The notes beneath the pieces were generated by a model. The model was not told the DNA's origin and did not search any database. It saw only the letters and a program-made list of their open reading frames with translations. This document shows, in pieces, positions 1 to 7,186 of a DNA stretch of 10,448 bases. This DNA is from Pelagophyceae sp. CCMP2097 (Eukaryota; Sar; Pelagophyceae). The translations under genes and the position numbers were made by a program. The stretch is from positions 719,441 to 729,888 of the forward strand of contig MU657169.1 in NCBI GenBank assembly GCA_026770575.1, read 5' to 3'. How positions within the stretch are numbered: the stretch's first letter is position 1; each line of letters opens with the position of its first letter.

Positions 1-545
1 GGTCCTGGCATCGGTTGCCTTTACCACAGCCACCGATTTGCGCCGGGTCAAGGAGAGAGTTTTTATTCAATATCGAAACGACGCGCCGATTCGGTACTGA
101 CTCAAAAATCTTTCCAGCGACTGACAGTAAGGAGATAAGACGGTAATTCGACCAGTCTGTGCGGTCACCCGACTTGAACAATACGGCAACAGCTGCGATG
201 CCCCAGTCCTTCGGAGGGAGACCGGAGGATAGTGTTGTATTGAATAGGTGCATGAATAACTTGGTAATTGGGATATCAGCGATTTTGAGGATTTCAGTGG
301 ATATCCAATCCAAACCAGCCGCCTTTCCATTCTTTAGATGTTTGATGGATTCCATAATTTCTTCGTCAGTAACCGGCTTATCTCCTGGACCGTGATGAAG
401 AGGAAGTTGCTTGATGCGATCGTGAGCCGCATGTTGGCGGTTCCTTTCCTCGTGATTAAAGGTGTTACCAGGAGGGGGCTTGTCATCACCGACATAGGTA
501 TCGATCGAGGAGCTCGAGGTAGCCACGAGCAGCATCGACGGACAG
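1..545 (-). mobile_element. Non-LTR (LINE-type) retrotransposon fragment, N-terminal part of reverse transcriptase, partial
   Basis: The minus-strand frame with codons ending at position 2 is free of stops from the window edge through this stretch. It reads as the linker plus the start of a LINE reverse transcriptase. Around 330-400 it gives VTDEEIMESIKHLKNGKAAG, then LDWISTEILK, the usual 'lK.gKA.G.D.i..E.lk' entry into the RT. Around 90-170 it gives DWSNYRLISLLSVAGKIFE, the conserved 'NYRPISLLs...KifE' block with Leu for Pro. Around 1-60 it gives LLDPAQIGGCGKGNRCQD, close to the 'Q.GFrkgr.t.D' block. The catalytic FADD region would lie beyond the left edge. No endonuclease domain is visible upstream, so this is probably a 5'-truncated copy; the upstream limit near 500-545 is approximate. 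The open frame suggests a fairly young insertion. The clade (RTE, Jockey, L1 or other) cannot be settled from this piece. Confidence 0.85.
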
Positions 546-559
546 CCGTCCATGACACG

Positions 560-709
560 ATGACGGACGCGCCGCCAGCCCTCGCTCGAAAGCCGTGCTG
601 CGTCTGCGACGGGCCGGGCGGCCAGCACTGCACCAAGTGCAAAGCGCGGCATTACTGCGGCAAGGCGTGCCAGCTCGTAAAGAAAACGCCGCGCAGCGGC
701 TCGCCCTGA
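560..709 (+). pseudogene. MYND zinc-finger gene fragment
   Basis: From the ATG at 560 the frame runs MTDAPPALARKPCCVCDGPG and then QHCTKCKARHYCGKACQLV. It shows Cys13-x2-Cys16, Cys24-x2-Cys27 and Tyr32-Cys33-x3-Cys37-Gln, six of the eight zinc ligands of a MYND finger. The last third of the motif (W..H...C) is absent: after CQLV the frame gives KKTPRSGSP and stops at 707-709. A GTAAAG at the break could be a splice donor and CACAG near 733-739 an acceptor, but no acceptor restores a W-x2-H-x3-C segment. I therefore call a broken gene. MYND fingers usually bind proline-rich peptide ligands in protein complexes. In GC-rich algae they often sit next to Sel1 repeats, and a Sel1 fragment follows at 1170. 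The opposite strand just to the left is the LINE fragment. Confidence 0.6.
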
Positions 710-890
710 CACTAACCCCGGTCTGTGCGGCGTCACAGCAGCGCCAACTGGCGTTTCGGCAACGACGTCGCCGTCGCCATGAATAGCTCAATAGGCTGCT
801 TTCAAAGGATTTAACAACGTCGTGAATAAGGGCATAACAGTTACTGTTGAACTTCAATATTGGAAAGGACGACATGTAGGAATTCCTACA
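710..890. other. Gene-free spacer ending in an 18-bp palindrome
   Basis: No coding signal is seen after the MYND fragment. The stretch turns AT-rich after about 785 and ends in an 18-bp perfect palindrome at 874-891, ATGTAGGAATTCCTACAT, centred on an EcoRI-type GAATTC core. Confidence 0.6.
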
Positions 891-974
891 TAGGAATTCC
901 TAGTACAAGAGCGCGCCGGAGGCACACGGAGGACCCGACTTCGAGCGAAGGATACAGACAAATCCCATTGCAAT
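891..974 (+). repeat. Dispersed repeat, copy A (inverted partner at 5997-6070)
   Basis: This 84-nt unit starts with the palindrome TAGGAATTCCTA and ends with the palindrome ATTGCAAT. Its reverse complement is present at 5997-6070. Over the shared 74 positions only two differ. Copy A has 10 extra bases after GGACCCGA (about 939-948). The extra bases, together with the next AAG, form a small CTTCG-AG-CGAAG palindrome. Both copies have palindromic ends, which suggests a short mobile or foldback unit. Confidence 0.75.
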
Positions 975-1169
975 AGTGTCTGAAAAATGTGCATAGGAAT
1001 TCCTATAATATTCCCAATATATTCCTATTATATTCACCGGCGTTAGTTTGCGAAAACTTCAACCAACTTCAAAGGTCCAATATTTGACAATCACAAGTGC
1101 CTCAGATAGAACTCACAGCACTGTGACAGCAGCGACGGTGCTGCGCGCATTTTGTTTTCTGTACGAGCG
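975..1169 (+). other. AT-rich palindromic spacer
   Basis: A third GGAATTCC palindrome, ATAGGAATTCCTAT, lies at 993-1006. It is followed by ATATTCC/TATTCC-type repeats to about 1036. No gene is seen here. The last part (1150-1170) contains GTTTTCTGTACGAGCG, which resembles the shared GTTTTCTGCGAGCG motif found upstream of the two intact genes, with two extra bases. Confidence 0.5.
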
Positions 1170-1398
1170 TGGTACCGGCTCGCCGCGGCGCAGGGCCTTC
1201 CGGAAGCGCTCTTCAACCTCGGCGTCTGTCACGAAAAAGGCCGAGGCGTGCCGCAGGACGACGCCGCGGCGCTTGCGCTTGTACACGCGCGCCGCGGCTG
1301 AGTACGAGCTCAGAGCCGAAGCCGAGGGGTACGCCAAGGCGGCGGCGGCGGCGATCACCCTGCTCGAGGCGCGCCGCCTCGCCGGGCGACCGGCATGA
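1170..1398 (+). pseudogene. Sel1-repeat (TPR-like) protein fragment, C-terminal, frame-broken
   Basis: In the frame starting at 1170 the sequence reads WYRLAAAQGLPEALFNLGVC then HEKGRGVPQDDAAALALV. This is a near-consensus Sel1-like repeat: WY..AA..G..eA.fnLGvcye.G.GV.qD...A. That frame hits TGA at 1299-1301. The neighbouring frame carries on as AAAEYELRAEAEGYAKAAAA and ITLLEARRLAGRPA to a TGA at 1396-1398, like a normal C-terminus. A one-base offset near 1285-1300 therefore separates two halves that look as if they were once one frame. Sel1 repeats are alpha-solenoid protein-binding scaffolds. With the MYND fragment at 560 this may be what is left of one MYND-Sel1 gene, although the roughly 460 bases between them are repeat sequence. 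No good start codon is seen. Confidence 0.6.
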
Positions 1399-1546
1399 TC
1401 GTCGGTTCAACCGCAACGTCCGGCCGCGGCGCGATCTAATCAATCGACCGAATGCACCGCACCCCGCCGAGTGGGGCCGCGATGGCCGGGTGACGGGCCC
1501 GATTCGGGGACGACGGAGTTGAGAGGATGTGAGGTTAAAAGATGAT

Positions 1547-2818
1547 TCAGACTTCGGCAGCCTTTGCGGCGGCGGCCTCGAGTTGGTGGACGAGGAGGTC
1601 GACCTGCTCGTAGCCGACTCGCATGAGGAACGACGAATTTCGGCCGTACGACTTCATGCCGACGATGTAAAAGTCGGGCTCCGGGTTGAGGAGCGTCGCC
1701 GCGCCGGGCGCCGCCTGCGCGAGGCAGTCGCCGCCCGCGGCGCCGAGCAGCGTGGCCGCGAGCTTGATGGGCCCATCCGACGCGTAGCACGCGTGCATGT
1801 GCAGCTCCGAGTGCAGCTGCGCGTCGGGCCGGTAGCCGACGAGGCTGAGGAGCACGTCGACGCGGACCGTGGCAGTGTCCCCGCTCTCGAGCTCGAGGTC
1901 GAGGTCCACCGCGCCGTTTTCGGCCTCGCGGAAGGCTGCCACCGAGGCGCCGCAGCGCACGCGCATCAAGGCGCCGCTCGGCAGCACGTGCGGCGCGTCC
2001 GTCGCCAGCGCGGCGAGGCCGTTTCCAAAGGCGGCGAGGGCGGACCGCTGCGGCAGCGGATCACCTTTCATGGTCTTGTAGATGGCCGCGCCCGCGGGCC
2101 GCCGCACAACCCAGTCGATAGACGCGGGCGCCACGTCCTGCAGCATCTTCAGCGTCGTGATGGCCGAGTAGCCCGTGCCCAGCACGGCCACGCGCTTGCC
2201 GGCGAACCTCGCGGCCTGGGCGGCGTCGCGCAGGTCCGGGATGGTCCGCAGGATGGCGCCGCGCTTCTCGGCACGCGCCTCGCCGGGCGCGGAAACGCCG
2301 CCGGCGCCGGACCGCAGCGCCGTCGCCGCGGCGTAGGTGCCCGAGGCGTCGATGACTGCGGAAAACCCGCCCTCGACGCAGTCGTCGAAGACGAGGCGGA
2401 AGCGCTCGCCGGAACGCCGCTGGTCGCCCGTGGCGACGATGCCCTCGCCCTTGAGCAGCTTGCCGCGCGCGATGCCCACGACGCGAGAGCCGCAGCGCAC
2501 GGTGCAGCGGCCGCTCGCGGCGAGCCACGCCGCCAGAGGCACCAGGGCCTTCTCTCGAAAGTCGCCGCCGGTGATGTACTCGTCGTCGCCAGGCAGGTCG
2601 ACGCCGGGTAGGTCACTGACGCCGGCGGCGAGAGCGGCGCGGGCGTCTTGGGGGAGGTTGAGTCCGACTGCACTAAAAAGCATGACGTTGGACCAACCGG
2701 CCATCGCCGCCGCTACTCCATCCCCGGCCTCGAAGACGACGCAGTCGAAACCCGCCACGACCAGACGGAACGCCGCGTACAGGCCCACGGGGCCCCCGCC
2801 GATGACTGCCACGACCAT
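1547..2818 (-). CDS. FAD- and NAD(P)H-dependent oxidoreductase (flavoprotein monooxygenase/disulphide-reductase fold)
   Basis: Single-exon, 423-residue protein. It begins MVVAVIGGGPVGLYAA, so the first Rossmann GxGxxG (residues 7-12, FAD ADP-binding) sits right at the N-terminus and fixes the start. There is no signal or transit peptide, so a cytosolic enzyme is expected. Other landmarks: SNVMLFS (43-49), the ATG-type VIDASG (155-160), a second Rossmann VAVLGTGYSA (210-219) for NAD(P)H, WVVRRP (236-241) with two Arg that could hold the NADPH 2'-phosphate, LVGYRPD (326-332), and a C-terminal SYGRNSSFLMRVGYEQV (390-406). Two dinucleotide folds plus the YGR..sFL...GyEQV tail match a family of two-dinucleotide-fold flavoproteins distantly related to thioredoxin reductases and flavin monooxygenases. 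The substrate is unknown, and no CxxC redox pair is seen. It lies downstream of, and on the same strand as, the six-exon gene, with 357 bases between. Confidence 0.9.
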   Translation of the reverse strand: MVVAVIGGGPVGLYAAFRLVVAGFDCVVFEAGDGVAAAMAGWSNVMLFSAVGLNLPQDARAALAAGVSDLPGVDLPGDDEYITGGDFREKALVPLAAWLAASGRCTVRCGSRVVGIARGKLLKGEGIVATGDQRRSGERFRLVFDDCVEGGFSAVIDASGTYAAATALRSGAGGVSAPGEARAEKRGAILRTIPDLRDAAQAARFAGKRVAVLGTGYSAITTLKMLQDVAPASIDWVVRRPAGAAIYKTMKGDPLPQRSALAAFGNGLAALATDAPHVLPSGALMRVRCGASVAAFREAENGAVDLDLELESGDTATVRVDVLLSLVGYRPDAQLHSELHMHACYASDGPIKLAATLLGAAGGDCLAQAAPGAATLLNPEPDFYIVGMKSYGRNSSFLMRVGYEQVDLLVHQLEAAAAKAAEV

Positions 2819-3175
2819 GATTGGCGCTAGCTCCTCGGCTCGGATTCGATCGCGCGCTCGCAGAAAACTTTTTTGAATACTTTTGAATCTCTCTCAGGCT
2901 GCGGTCGATGGGATGCGAAGCTTGCTTGTGTAATGTAATAAAAATCACAGGATGTCCAGTCCCGGAGGACCTTCTCCTGGCCTAGTCAGTGTCTGGGACG
3001 GCCGTGCGTCGACGCAAAAGATTCGTATTATGCTTTTAAAACACAGAAAAGGATTGACGGTATCCTCGGGCCGTCGACGGGTCCCGCGCGGGCCGTCGTC
3101 GCGCGCGGGTGGGGGTCGTGGGCGCGCCCGGGCGGCCGTGGCGGCCGCCAGGGGGCTATAAGGCGGAAACGATGA
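2819..3175 (-). other. Intergenic region between two tandem minus-strand genes
   Basis: This holds the 5' leader and promoter of the oxidoreductase (2819-~2950) and the 3' flank of the six-exon gene. 3061-3165 is very GC-rich with GGCCGTCG/GGCGGCCG-type simple sequence. The middle is AT-rich. No gene is supported here. Confidence 0.6.
2855..2874 (-). promoter_or_regulatory. Shared 20-bp upstream motif, copy 1 (candidate core promoter/initiator)
   Basis: Read on the minus strand it is AAAAAAGTTTTCTGCGAGCG, beginning 37 bases upstream of the oxidoreductase ATG at 2818. An exact 20-base copy lies at 5401-5420 upstream of the six-exon gene, in the same orientation relative to the gene. Identity of this length between otherwise unrelated leaders suggests a common transcription-start or promoter element. 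The role is inferred. Confidence 0.5.
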
Positions 3176-5322
3176 TCACCGTTGTTCCGCCTCGGCGGCG
3201 CGGAGCACGAGCGCCGCAAGCTCGGCCTCGCCCGCCGTCTCGCCCGTCACCGTCTCGTCGTCGTCGTCGTCTTCCTCGTCGTCGTCGTCGGCGTTGTCGT
3301 CGTCAAAGGGCCTACATCGGCGCGGTCGGAAATGCTGCGGTCGGACAACGCGGCCGCCGTCGAGGCCTCTACTGCCCGAAAAGGACTCGAGCATACAGTC
3401 CGCCGTCGAGGCCCCAGAGAAAGGGTCGAGGCACGCACTCCTCGTCTTGGTCGAAGAGCTCCAGGTGCTGGAGCAGGCGCTTGAGGTCGACCTTCTTCTC
3501 CTCAAAGGGCACGGTTGCCTCTTCCTTCTCGGCCTCGGCCTCGGAGTCCGTGGGGGGGAAGTGCTGCAGGTACATTTCCAGGTCGGCGGTCCGGTCGACG
3601 CCAAACGACTCGGCCAGGGCGTCGAGGAGCTTGGGCAGCGCGATGACCTGCAGAGCCGCGTCGTCGACGAGCGACGCGTCGGCCGCGGGCGCGTCCGCGC
3701 CGCCGTGGCACCGCGCTACGAGCGCCGTGTACAAATCCCCAACCGTCTCCAGCTCCTGGCCTTCCGCGGCAGCTAAAAGCTCCTGGCGCAGCTGGCGGCC
3801 GGCGTTCAACGACCGGTGCTCCTCCTCGGACCCGGGCCAGAGTAAGAGCTTCCACAGGAGCTCGCCGACGTCGACGGCTTCTTCGCCATCCTCCTCGACG
3901 GTAAACCAGCGCACAAACTGCACGAGCTCGCCCTCGTCCCTCGCCTCGCCGTCGTCCGCCGCCGCCGAGAGGTCGAGGCCGAGGTGGTCGCGGCACGTCG
4001 TCACGAATTCCTCGACGCCCATCTTGCGCGGCCTGCCGTCCGCGTCGGCAAACAACTGACAAAACGCCTCTTTCGTCTTGATGCCCGCCGCCTGCGCGCC
4101 CTCGCAGAGCCGCGAACGCAGGTCCTCCGCCAAAGCGTCCCAGTGCGCAGACTCTTCCACGCCCGGCCAGAGGCGGAGGTCGTGCAGCAAATGGACCGCG
4201 TCAATCGTCCCGTCTTCGTTGGTATAAACTTCGTCCACCAGCGTCGCCACGCCCGCGGCGGCCGTGCGCTCCGCCGCGACGGCGGAGAGCGACGCGTCCA
4301 AGAGGCCCAGCGCGCGCCAGAACTCGTCTGCGTCCAAGGCTTCCGCGTCCTCGTCCGTCGCCCCGGCCGTAATCGACTCGCTCAGACCCTTGGCCGCCTC
4401 GGCGAGGCGCGCGCGGTCCACGACGTCGGCGCCGTCGTCGGCGTCGGCCACGCAGTCGGCGAGGGAGATTATCAAAGCGCAGAGCTCCTCCTTGGTCGTA
4501 ATCCCAAGCTTCTCCGCGCCTAAGGCCGCAGCGTGCGAGGGGGGCGTCGAGAGACCGCGGGAGGTGTGTTCAGGCCCGAGCTTGGGGCTACATAGAGGAA
4601 GGCGCACCGTCGCGGAGCTTGTCATGCAAAGCAGAGAGGATCGTCTGCTCCTCCGCCTCGGGCGTCAACTGCAGGTAGTTTAGCAGCGCCGCCACGTCGA
4701 TGGCGCCTTCCTGCGACCGGCGCGTCGAAGCCACGCGCGCGGGGGCCACGAAAGGGTTACGCGAGGCGCGAGAAAAGGGAAAACGTACCGCTTCGTCGCC
4801 GATGACAAAGTGCGACGTGATCCACGCCACGCTCGCCTCCGTCACGTCGATCCCGAACCTGCGGCCAAAGCTCGAGGCGCATTCGAAAGAGGCCGAGGGA
4901 CGCTGCGGCTCGCGAGCCGAGGAGCTCCTCGTACGAGGCCCTGGGCACGACCTTCATATCGCCAGACTCGTCGGCGGCGTCGAGGGCGCGCGCCATGAAG
5001 AGGTCGAGCAGGCCCTCCTTGGTCTCGACGCCCTGGTCCGTCGCGCCCTACAACGGACGTCCAAAGGGTGGCGAGGCGCGGAAGGCGCGAAATTCGCAAA
5101 TCGGCGCGCCGCGCCCTTGAGCGCGCGCGGCTCCGCCGCCCTCGGCCTTTGTGTGCGTGGGACGCGCACCTTCATGATCGCGTCACGCATGGCGTAGACC
5201 TTTTGGATGTCCTTGGCTTCTTGCGATTCCTCGTCGGCTGTCTCCGGCGCCGCCGGCGGCGCCACCTCGGATACCGGCGCGTCGCCCAGAGCCTCCGTGG
5301 GCGGCGGCGGCGGCAGCTCCAT
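3176..5322 (-). CDS. Six-exon gene: protein of four degenerate ~100-130-residue repeats with acidic tail, function unknown
   Basis: I read exons 5322-5170, 5047-4902, 4858-4789, 4710-4608, 4519-3397 and 3311-3176, giving 576 residues and a TGA at 3176-3178. All five introns (122, 43, 78, 88 and 85 nt) are GT-AG and keep frame. The start is MELPPPPPTE; the end is Asp/Glu-rich (DDDNADDDDEEDDDDDE). Residues ~57-157, 163-298, 303-408 and 412-518 are four related repeats. Each opens with a line like GITTKEELCAL (GVETKEGL, GIKTKEAFCQL), passes an lG[LIV]D core (FGIDVTEA, LGLDLSAA, FGVDRTAD) and closes on [IV]D...LL..L.L with Pro and Glu following (IDAVHLLHDLRLWPGVEE). NEDGTID and EEDG stretches recall worn EF-hand loops, but the first-position Asp and last-position Glu are missing, so calcium binding is not claimed. 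It has no transmembrane segment or signal peptide. Probably a soluble helical scaffold; I recognise no named family. Confidence 0.85.
4711..4788 (-). other. Intron 3 of the six-exon gene, in-frame and stop-free (possible retained intron)
   Basis: GTACGT...CGCAG, 78 nt, a multiple of three with no in-frame stop. Retention would add 26 residues between DEA (123) and EGAID (124). The other repeats have no insert at this point, which favours splicing. Confidence 0.7.
4859..4901 (-). other. Intron 2 of the six-exon gene, 43-nt microintron
   Basis: GTCCCT...CCGCAG, 43 nt. Splicing joins EELLGSRAA to A-FGIDVTEASVAW. The joined segment aligns without gaps to EEFVTTCRDHLGLDLSAA and KLLDALAESFGVDRTAD in the other repeats, which supports exactly this intron. 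Confidence 0.75.
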
Positions 5323-5400
5323 CGTAAGAAACGCGCGAAGCGGCCGACGAGTCGAAGCGCAAATCGCCGCTGGTTGGCCGATTTGACTGGGATTTCAAGC

Positions 5401-5420
5401 CGCTCGCAGAAAACTTTTTT
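5401..5420 (-). promoter_or_regulatory. Shared 20-bp upstream motif, copy 2
   Basis: Minus-strand AAAAAAGTTTTCTGCGAGCG, beginning 79 bases upstream of the ATG at 5322 of the six-exon gene. It is identical to the copy at 2855-2874. The flanks differ, so this is not a longer duplicated leader. Confidence 0.5.
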
Positions 5421-5578
5421 AAGTCGCAAAGGTCCACCTACGCGGCGCAGCGGGCGGACCGGGGCTTCGGAGCCGCCGGCCCGGGGCCCCGCGCCCGCGG
5501 CGGCCCGCGCGGCTGTGTGCGGTACCATGGGTAAAATTACCGTAAAATACTCTCTCTTCTTCTTCCTCGAGAGTATTT
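5421..5578. other. Gene-free GC-rich block followed by a 10-bp-stem hairpin
   Basis: 5430-5520 is GC-rich and I see no gene in it. AAATACTCTC (5545-5554) and GAGAGTATTT (5569-5578) are perfect complements around a 14-nt pyrimidine-rich loop. The hairpin abuts the double-hairpin repeat that follows. Confidence 0.5.
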
Positions 5579-5718
5579 CAGGCCCCGAAGGGGACTGCAC
5601 CGTTTGATCAACGTCAGTTTACGGTCAGGGCCCTTCGGGTCCTTTGATTGAAGGATTACTTGGGGCAATTATGTCTGTCTGTCTGTCCGTCTGTCTGTCC
5701 GTTTGTCTGTCCGTCGCC
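5579..5718 (+). repeat. Double-hairpin repeat, copy 1, with (TCYG)n microsatellite
   Basis: This aligns with 10338-10448. The core ATCAACGTCAGTTTACGG and the following GGGCCCTTCGGGTCCTTTGA to the GGGGCAATT block are nearly identical in the two copies. The left half contains CCCC-GAA-GGGG and the right half a GGGCCC-TTC-GGGTCC hairpin. The two halves can also pair with each other, poorly in this copy. From about 5674 it runs into TCTG/TCCG tetranucleotide repeats to about 5716. Confidence 0.8.
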
Positions 5719-5763
5719 CAGCAAATCCGAGGTTCCACCTTGGGAAGAAAAAAACAGCAACTC

Positions 5764-5940
5764 GGCCGATTTAGCGATTGGTGGTTGATGCGATCGCTAA
5801 AATTGGGAGTTGAGGTCGAGCAGGAGCCTCATTGGAATCATCATAGAAGAAGTTTTTGGTCACAGGTTCGAATCTGGTCGGCCGCAAAAAAAAGAAAAAA
5901 TAAATAGCTCAATAAGAAATAAAATAATAAAAATAAAGAT
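5764..5940 (+). repeat. tRNA-like / SINE-like unit with A-rich tail
   Basis: GGTTCGAATC at 5865-5874 matches the pol III B box and T-loop. GGCCGAT (5764-5770) can pair with GTCGGCC (5877-5883) as a seven-pair acceptor-like stem with one wobble, and TTTAGCGAT/ATCGCTAAA (5769-5799) forms a hairpin near the 5' end. The span between the acceptor-like arms is about 120 nt. The anticodon arm does not form and the D arm is poor, so this is not a functional tRNA. An A-rich tail follows (5886-5940). A tRNA-derived SINE is the best reading; a chance B box is possible. Confidence 0.4.
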
Positions 5941-5996
5941 AAGGAGGATTTGAAAGTTCAGCGATTAGTTAAATAATTTCAATTATTTACGTGGGC

Positions 5997-6070
5997 ATTG
6001 CAATGGGATTTGGCTGTATCCTTCGGGTCCTCCGTGTGCCTCCGGCGCGCTCTTGTAATAGGAATTCCTA
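5997..6070 (-). repeat. Dispersed repeat, copy B
   Basis: Reverse-complement partner of 891-974: 72 of 74 bases match, and the 10-base insert of copy A is absent. It is again bounded by ATTGCAAT and TAGGAATTCCTA. Sequence outside the unit does not match between the copies. Confidence 0.75.
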
Positions 6071-6410
6071 GCTAGGTGCCTGCACTGACTGCCTTAATTT
6101 GGTACGAGGGGTATCGGCGATAAAGCCGACCTCAATGGGCGCAAAGTTGTGCCTCCTAGAGGCCGCCTGCGGGGGTGGGCGTGGTCGCTATGGGCCCCCT
6201 GTCTCCCGGGGTGTCCGTGACATGATCAGCCTCGAGGAGGGCGCCTTGCAAGGGCCTGAACAAGCTTTTCCCCAATATTTCGGACTTGATAAAATCTTTA
6301 TTTGCCTCCTTACCTTGATTTTGAACTGATTTTGCCTCCGTGTTGCGAAGTTTCGGGCCCGGCACAGCGGAGATTATGGGCAATCAGTATCACGCTTGCG
6401 TAAGAGCTGA
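6071..6410. other. Gene-free stretch
   Basis: No convincing coding frame, RNA or element boundary is seen. GCACAGCGGAGATT at 6362-6375 recurs exactly at 6840-6853, so part of this stretch belongs to a repeat family shared with the next region. Confidence 0.5.
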
Positions 6411-6434
6411 GTCTCGGGTTCGAATCCCGGAGAC
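6411..6434 (+). repeat. B-box-containing hairpin (tRNA T-arm-like)
   Basis: GTCTCGGG-TTCGAAT-CCCGGAGAC contains an exact pol III B box (GGTTCGAATCC) in a T-arm-like stem-loop. The acceptor 3' strand would be AGACGGC, but no GCCGTCT lies upstream at tRNA distance and no A box is clear. I call a tRNA-derived remnant rather than a tRNA gene. Confidence 0.4.
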
Positions 6435-6453
6435 GGCACTAGCCGGGGGAATG

Positions 6454-6710
6454 GCTTACGCGACGCGCAAGGGGGGGAGCTTACGCGACGCGTGTCGTGG
6501 ACGAGCAGGGCGCGGACGAGCAGAGTCAAACAAGGAGCCACAGAGACCGAACGGTTTCCAAGGGCAAAGGACGCCGCGCTTCGAGTAAGCGCGCCATTAG
6601 ATTGATACCCGGCTGCGGAGCTAGGAGTGGACGAAGCGGTAGACGTTTGCACCTCTAAGCGCACGCAACGAGCGCACTCGCATTGCACTCGAAAGACGCG
6701 CAAGGGGGGG
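6454..6710 (+). repeat. Short direct repeats, G-rich
   Basis: GCTTACGCGACGCG occurs at 6454-6467 and 6479-6492. GACGCGCAAGGGGGGG (16 bases) occurs at 6462-6477 and 6695-6710. GGACGAGCAG also occurs twice near 6500-6525. No coding frame stands out. Confidence 0.6.
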
Positions 6711-7186
6711 TGCATATGTTCAAGGGGAGGGACGCGAGTACGGGGAGCCACGTGCGGCACAACTCACGTAATGCGCAGGGGCTTTGGTGTCCAGTCCACC
6801 CCGCCTCATGAGCAAGTCCCTCCGGCGGCGTGCGGGGGAGCACAGCGGAGATTGGCGATCCGACTGTCGCCGAACCCGGACACGGTTTATATATGAAGCG
6901 ACACACGCGACCGGTCATAGGAGACTGGCAATCTCCTTTTGGCGATCGCATGTGTTGTTGCGTACTATCTTTGCTGCGTATTATCTATGCCCGGCTGGCA
7001 ATCGCAGGACCGCAGGGATCGAAATTCTGGCTATGTGACGGGGTGGGTCCATACGCACTGGGGTGGTATATGACAAATCCCCTAAGATTGCCGCGAGTGG
7101 CGCTTCAGACGCGCCAAATCAGACGTTCAGATTTTTAGAGTAAAGGTCAATTTAAGAACCGGCTAAGCGAAAAAAAAATCAGAGGC
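6711..7186. other. Gene-free stretch with scattered GGCRATC words
   Basis: Only short, unconvincing frames are present. GGCAATC/GGCGATC occurs several times (near 6852, 6927, 6942 and 7005). GGAGA...TCTCC at 6922-6938 forms a small hairpin. I cannot assign a function. Confidence 0.4.

Noticed and set aside
1529..2611. 360-residue plus-strand open frame opposite the oxidoreductase
   Set aside because: It is the GC-rich shadow of the minus-strand gene: Arg/Ala/Gly-rich with no motif, whereas the minus strand shows two Rossmann folds.
3109..4059. 316-residue plus-strand open frame opposite the six-exon gene
   Set aside because: Ser/Arg/Pro-rich antisense shadow; the minus-strand repeats and splice sites explain the region.
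3312..4519. Calcium-binding EF-hands in the repeat protein
   Set aside because: NEDGTID and EEDG look EF-hand-like, but the position-1 Asp and position-12 Glu are missing in every copy, so binding is not claimed.
3369..4625. Unspliced 418-residue minus-strand frame as a separate gene
   Set aside because: Its first residues lie in intron 4 and its last in intron 5. Splicing at GT-AG sites joins it in frame to exons on both sides, including the acidic C-terminus.
5764..5884. Intron-containing tRNA gene
   Set aside because: The acceptor-like stem and T-loop exist, but no anticodon arm forms and the D arm is poor, so a functional tRNA is not supported.
6374..6760. 128-residue minus-strand frame containing SPGFEPETQLL
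   Set aside because: That string is the antisense translation of a tRNA T-arm-like sequence (6411-6434), a common artefact; the rest has no coding character.
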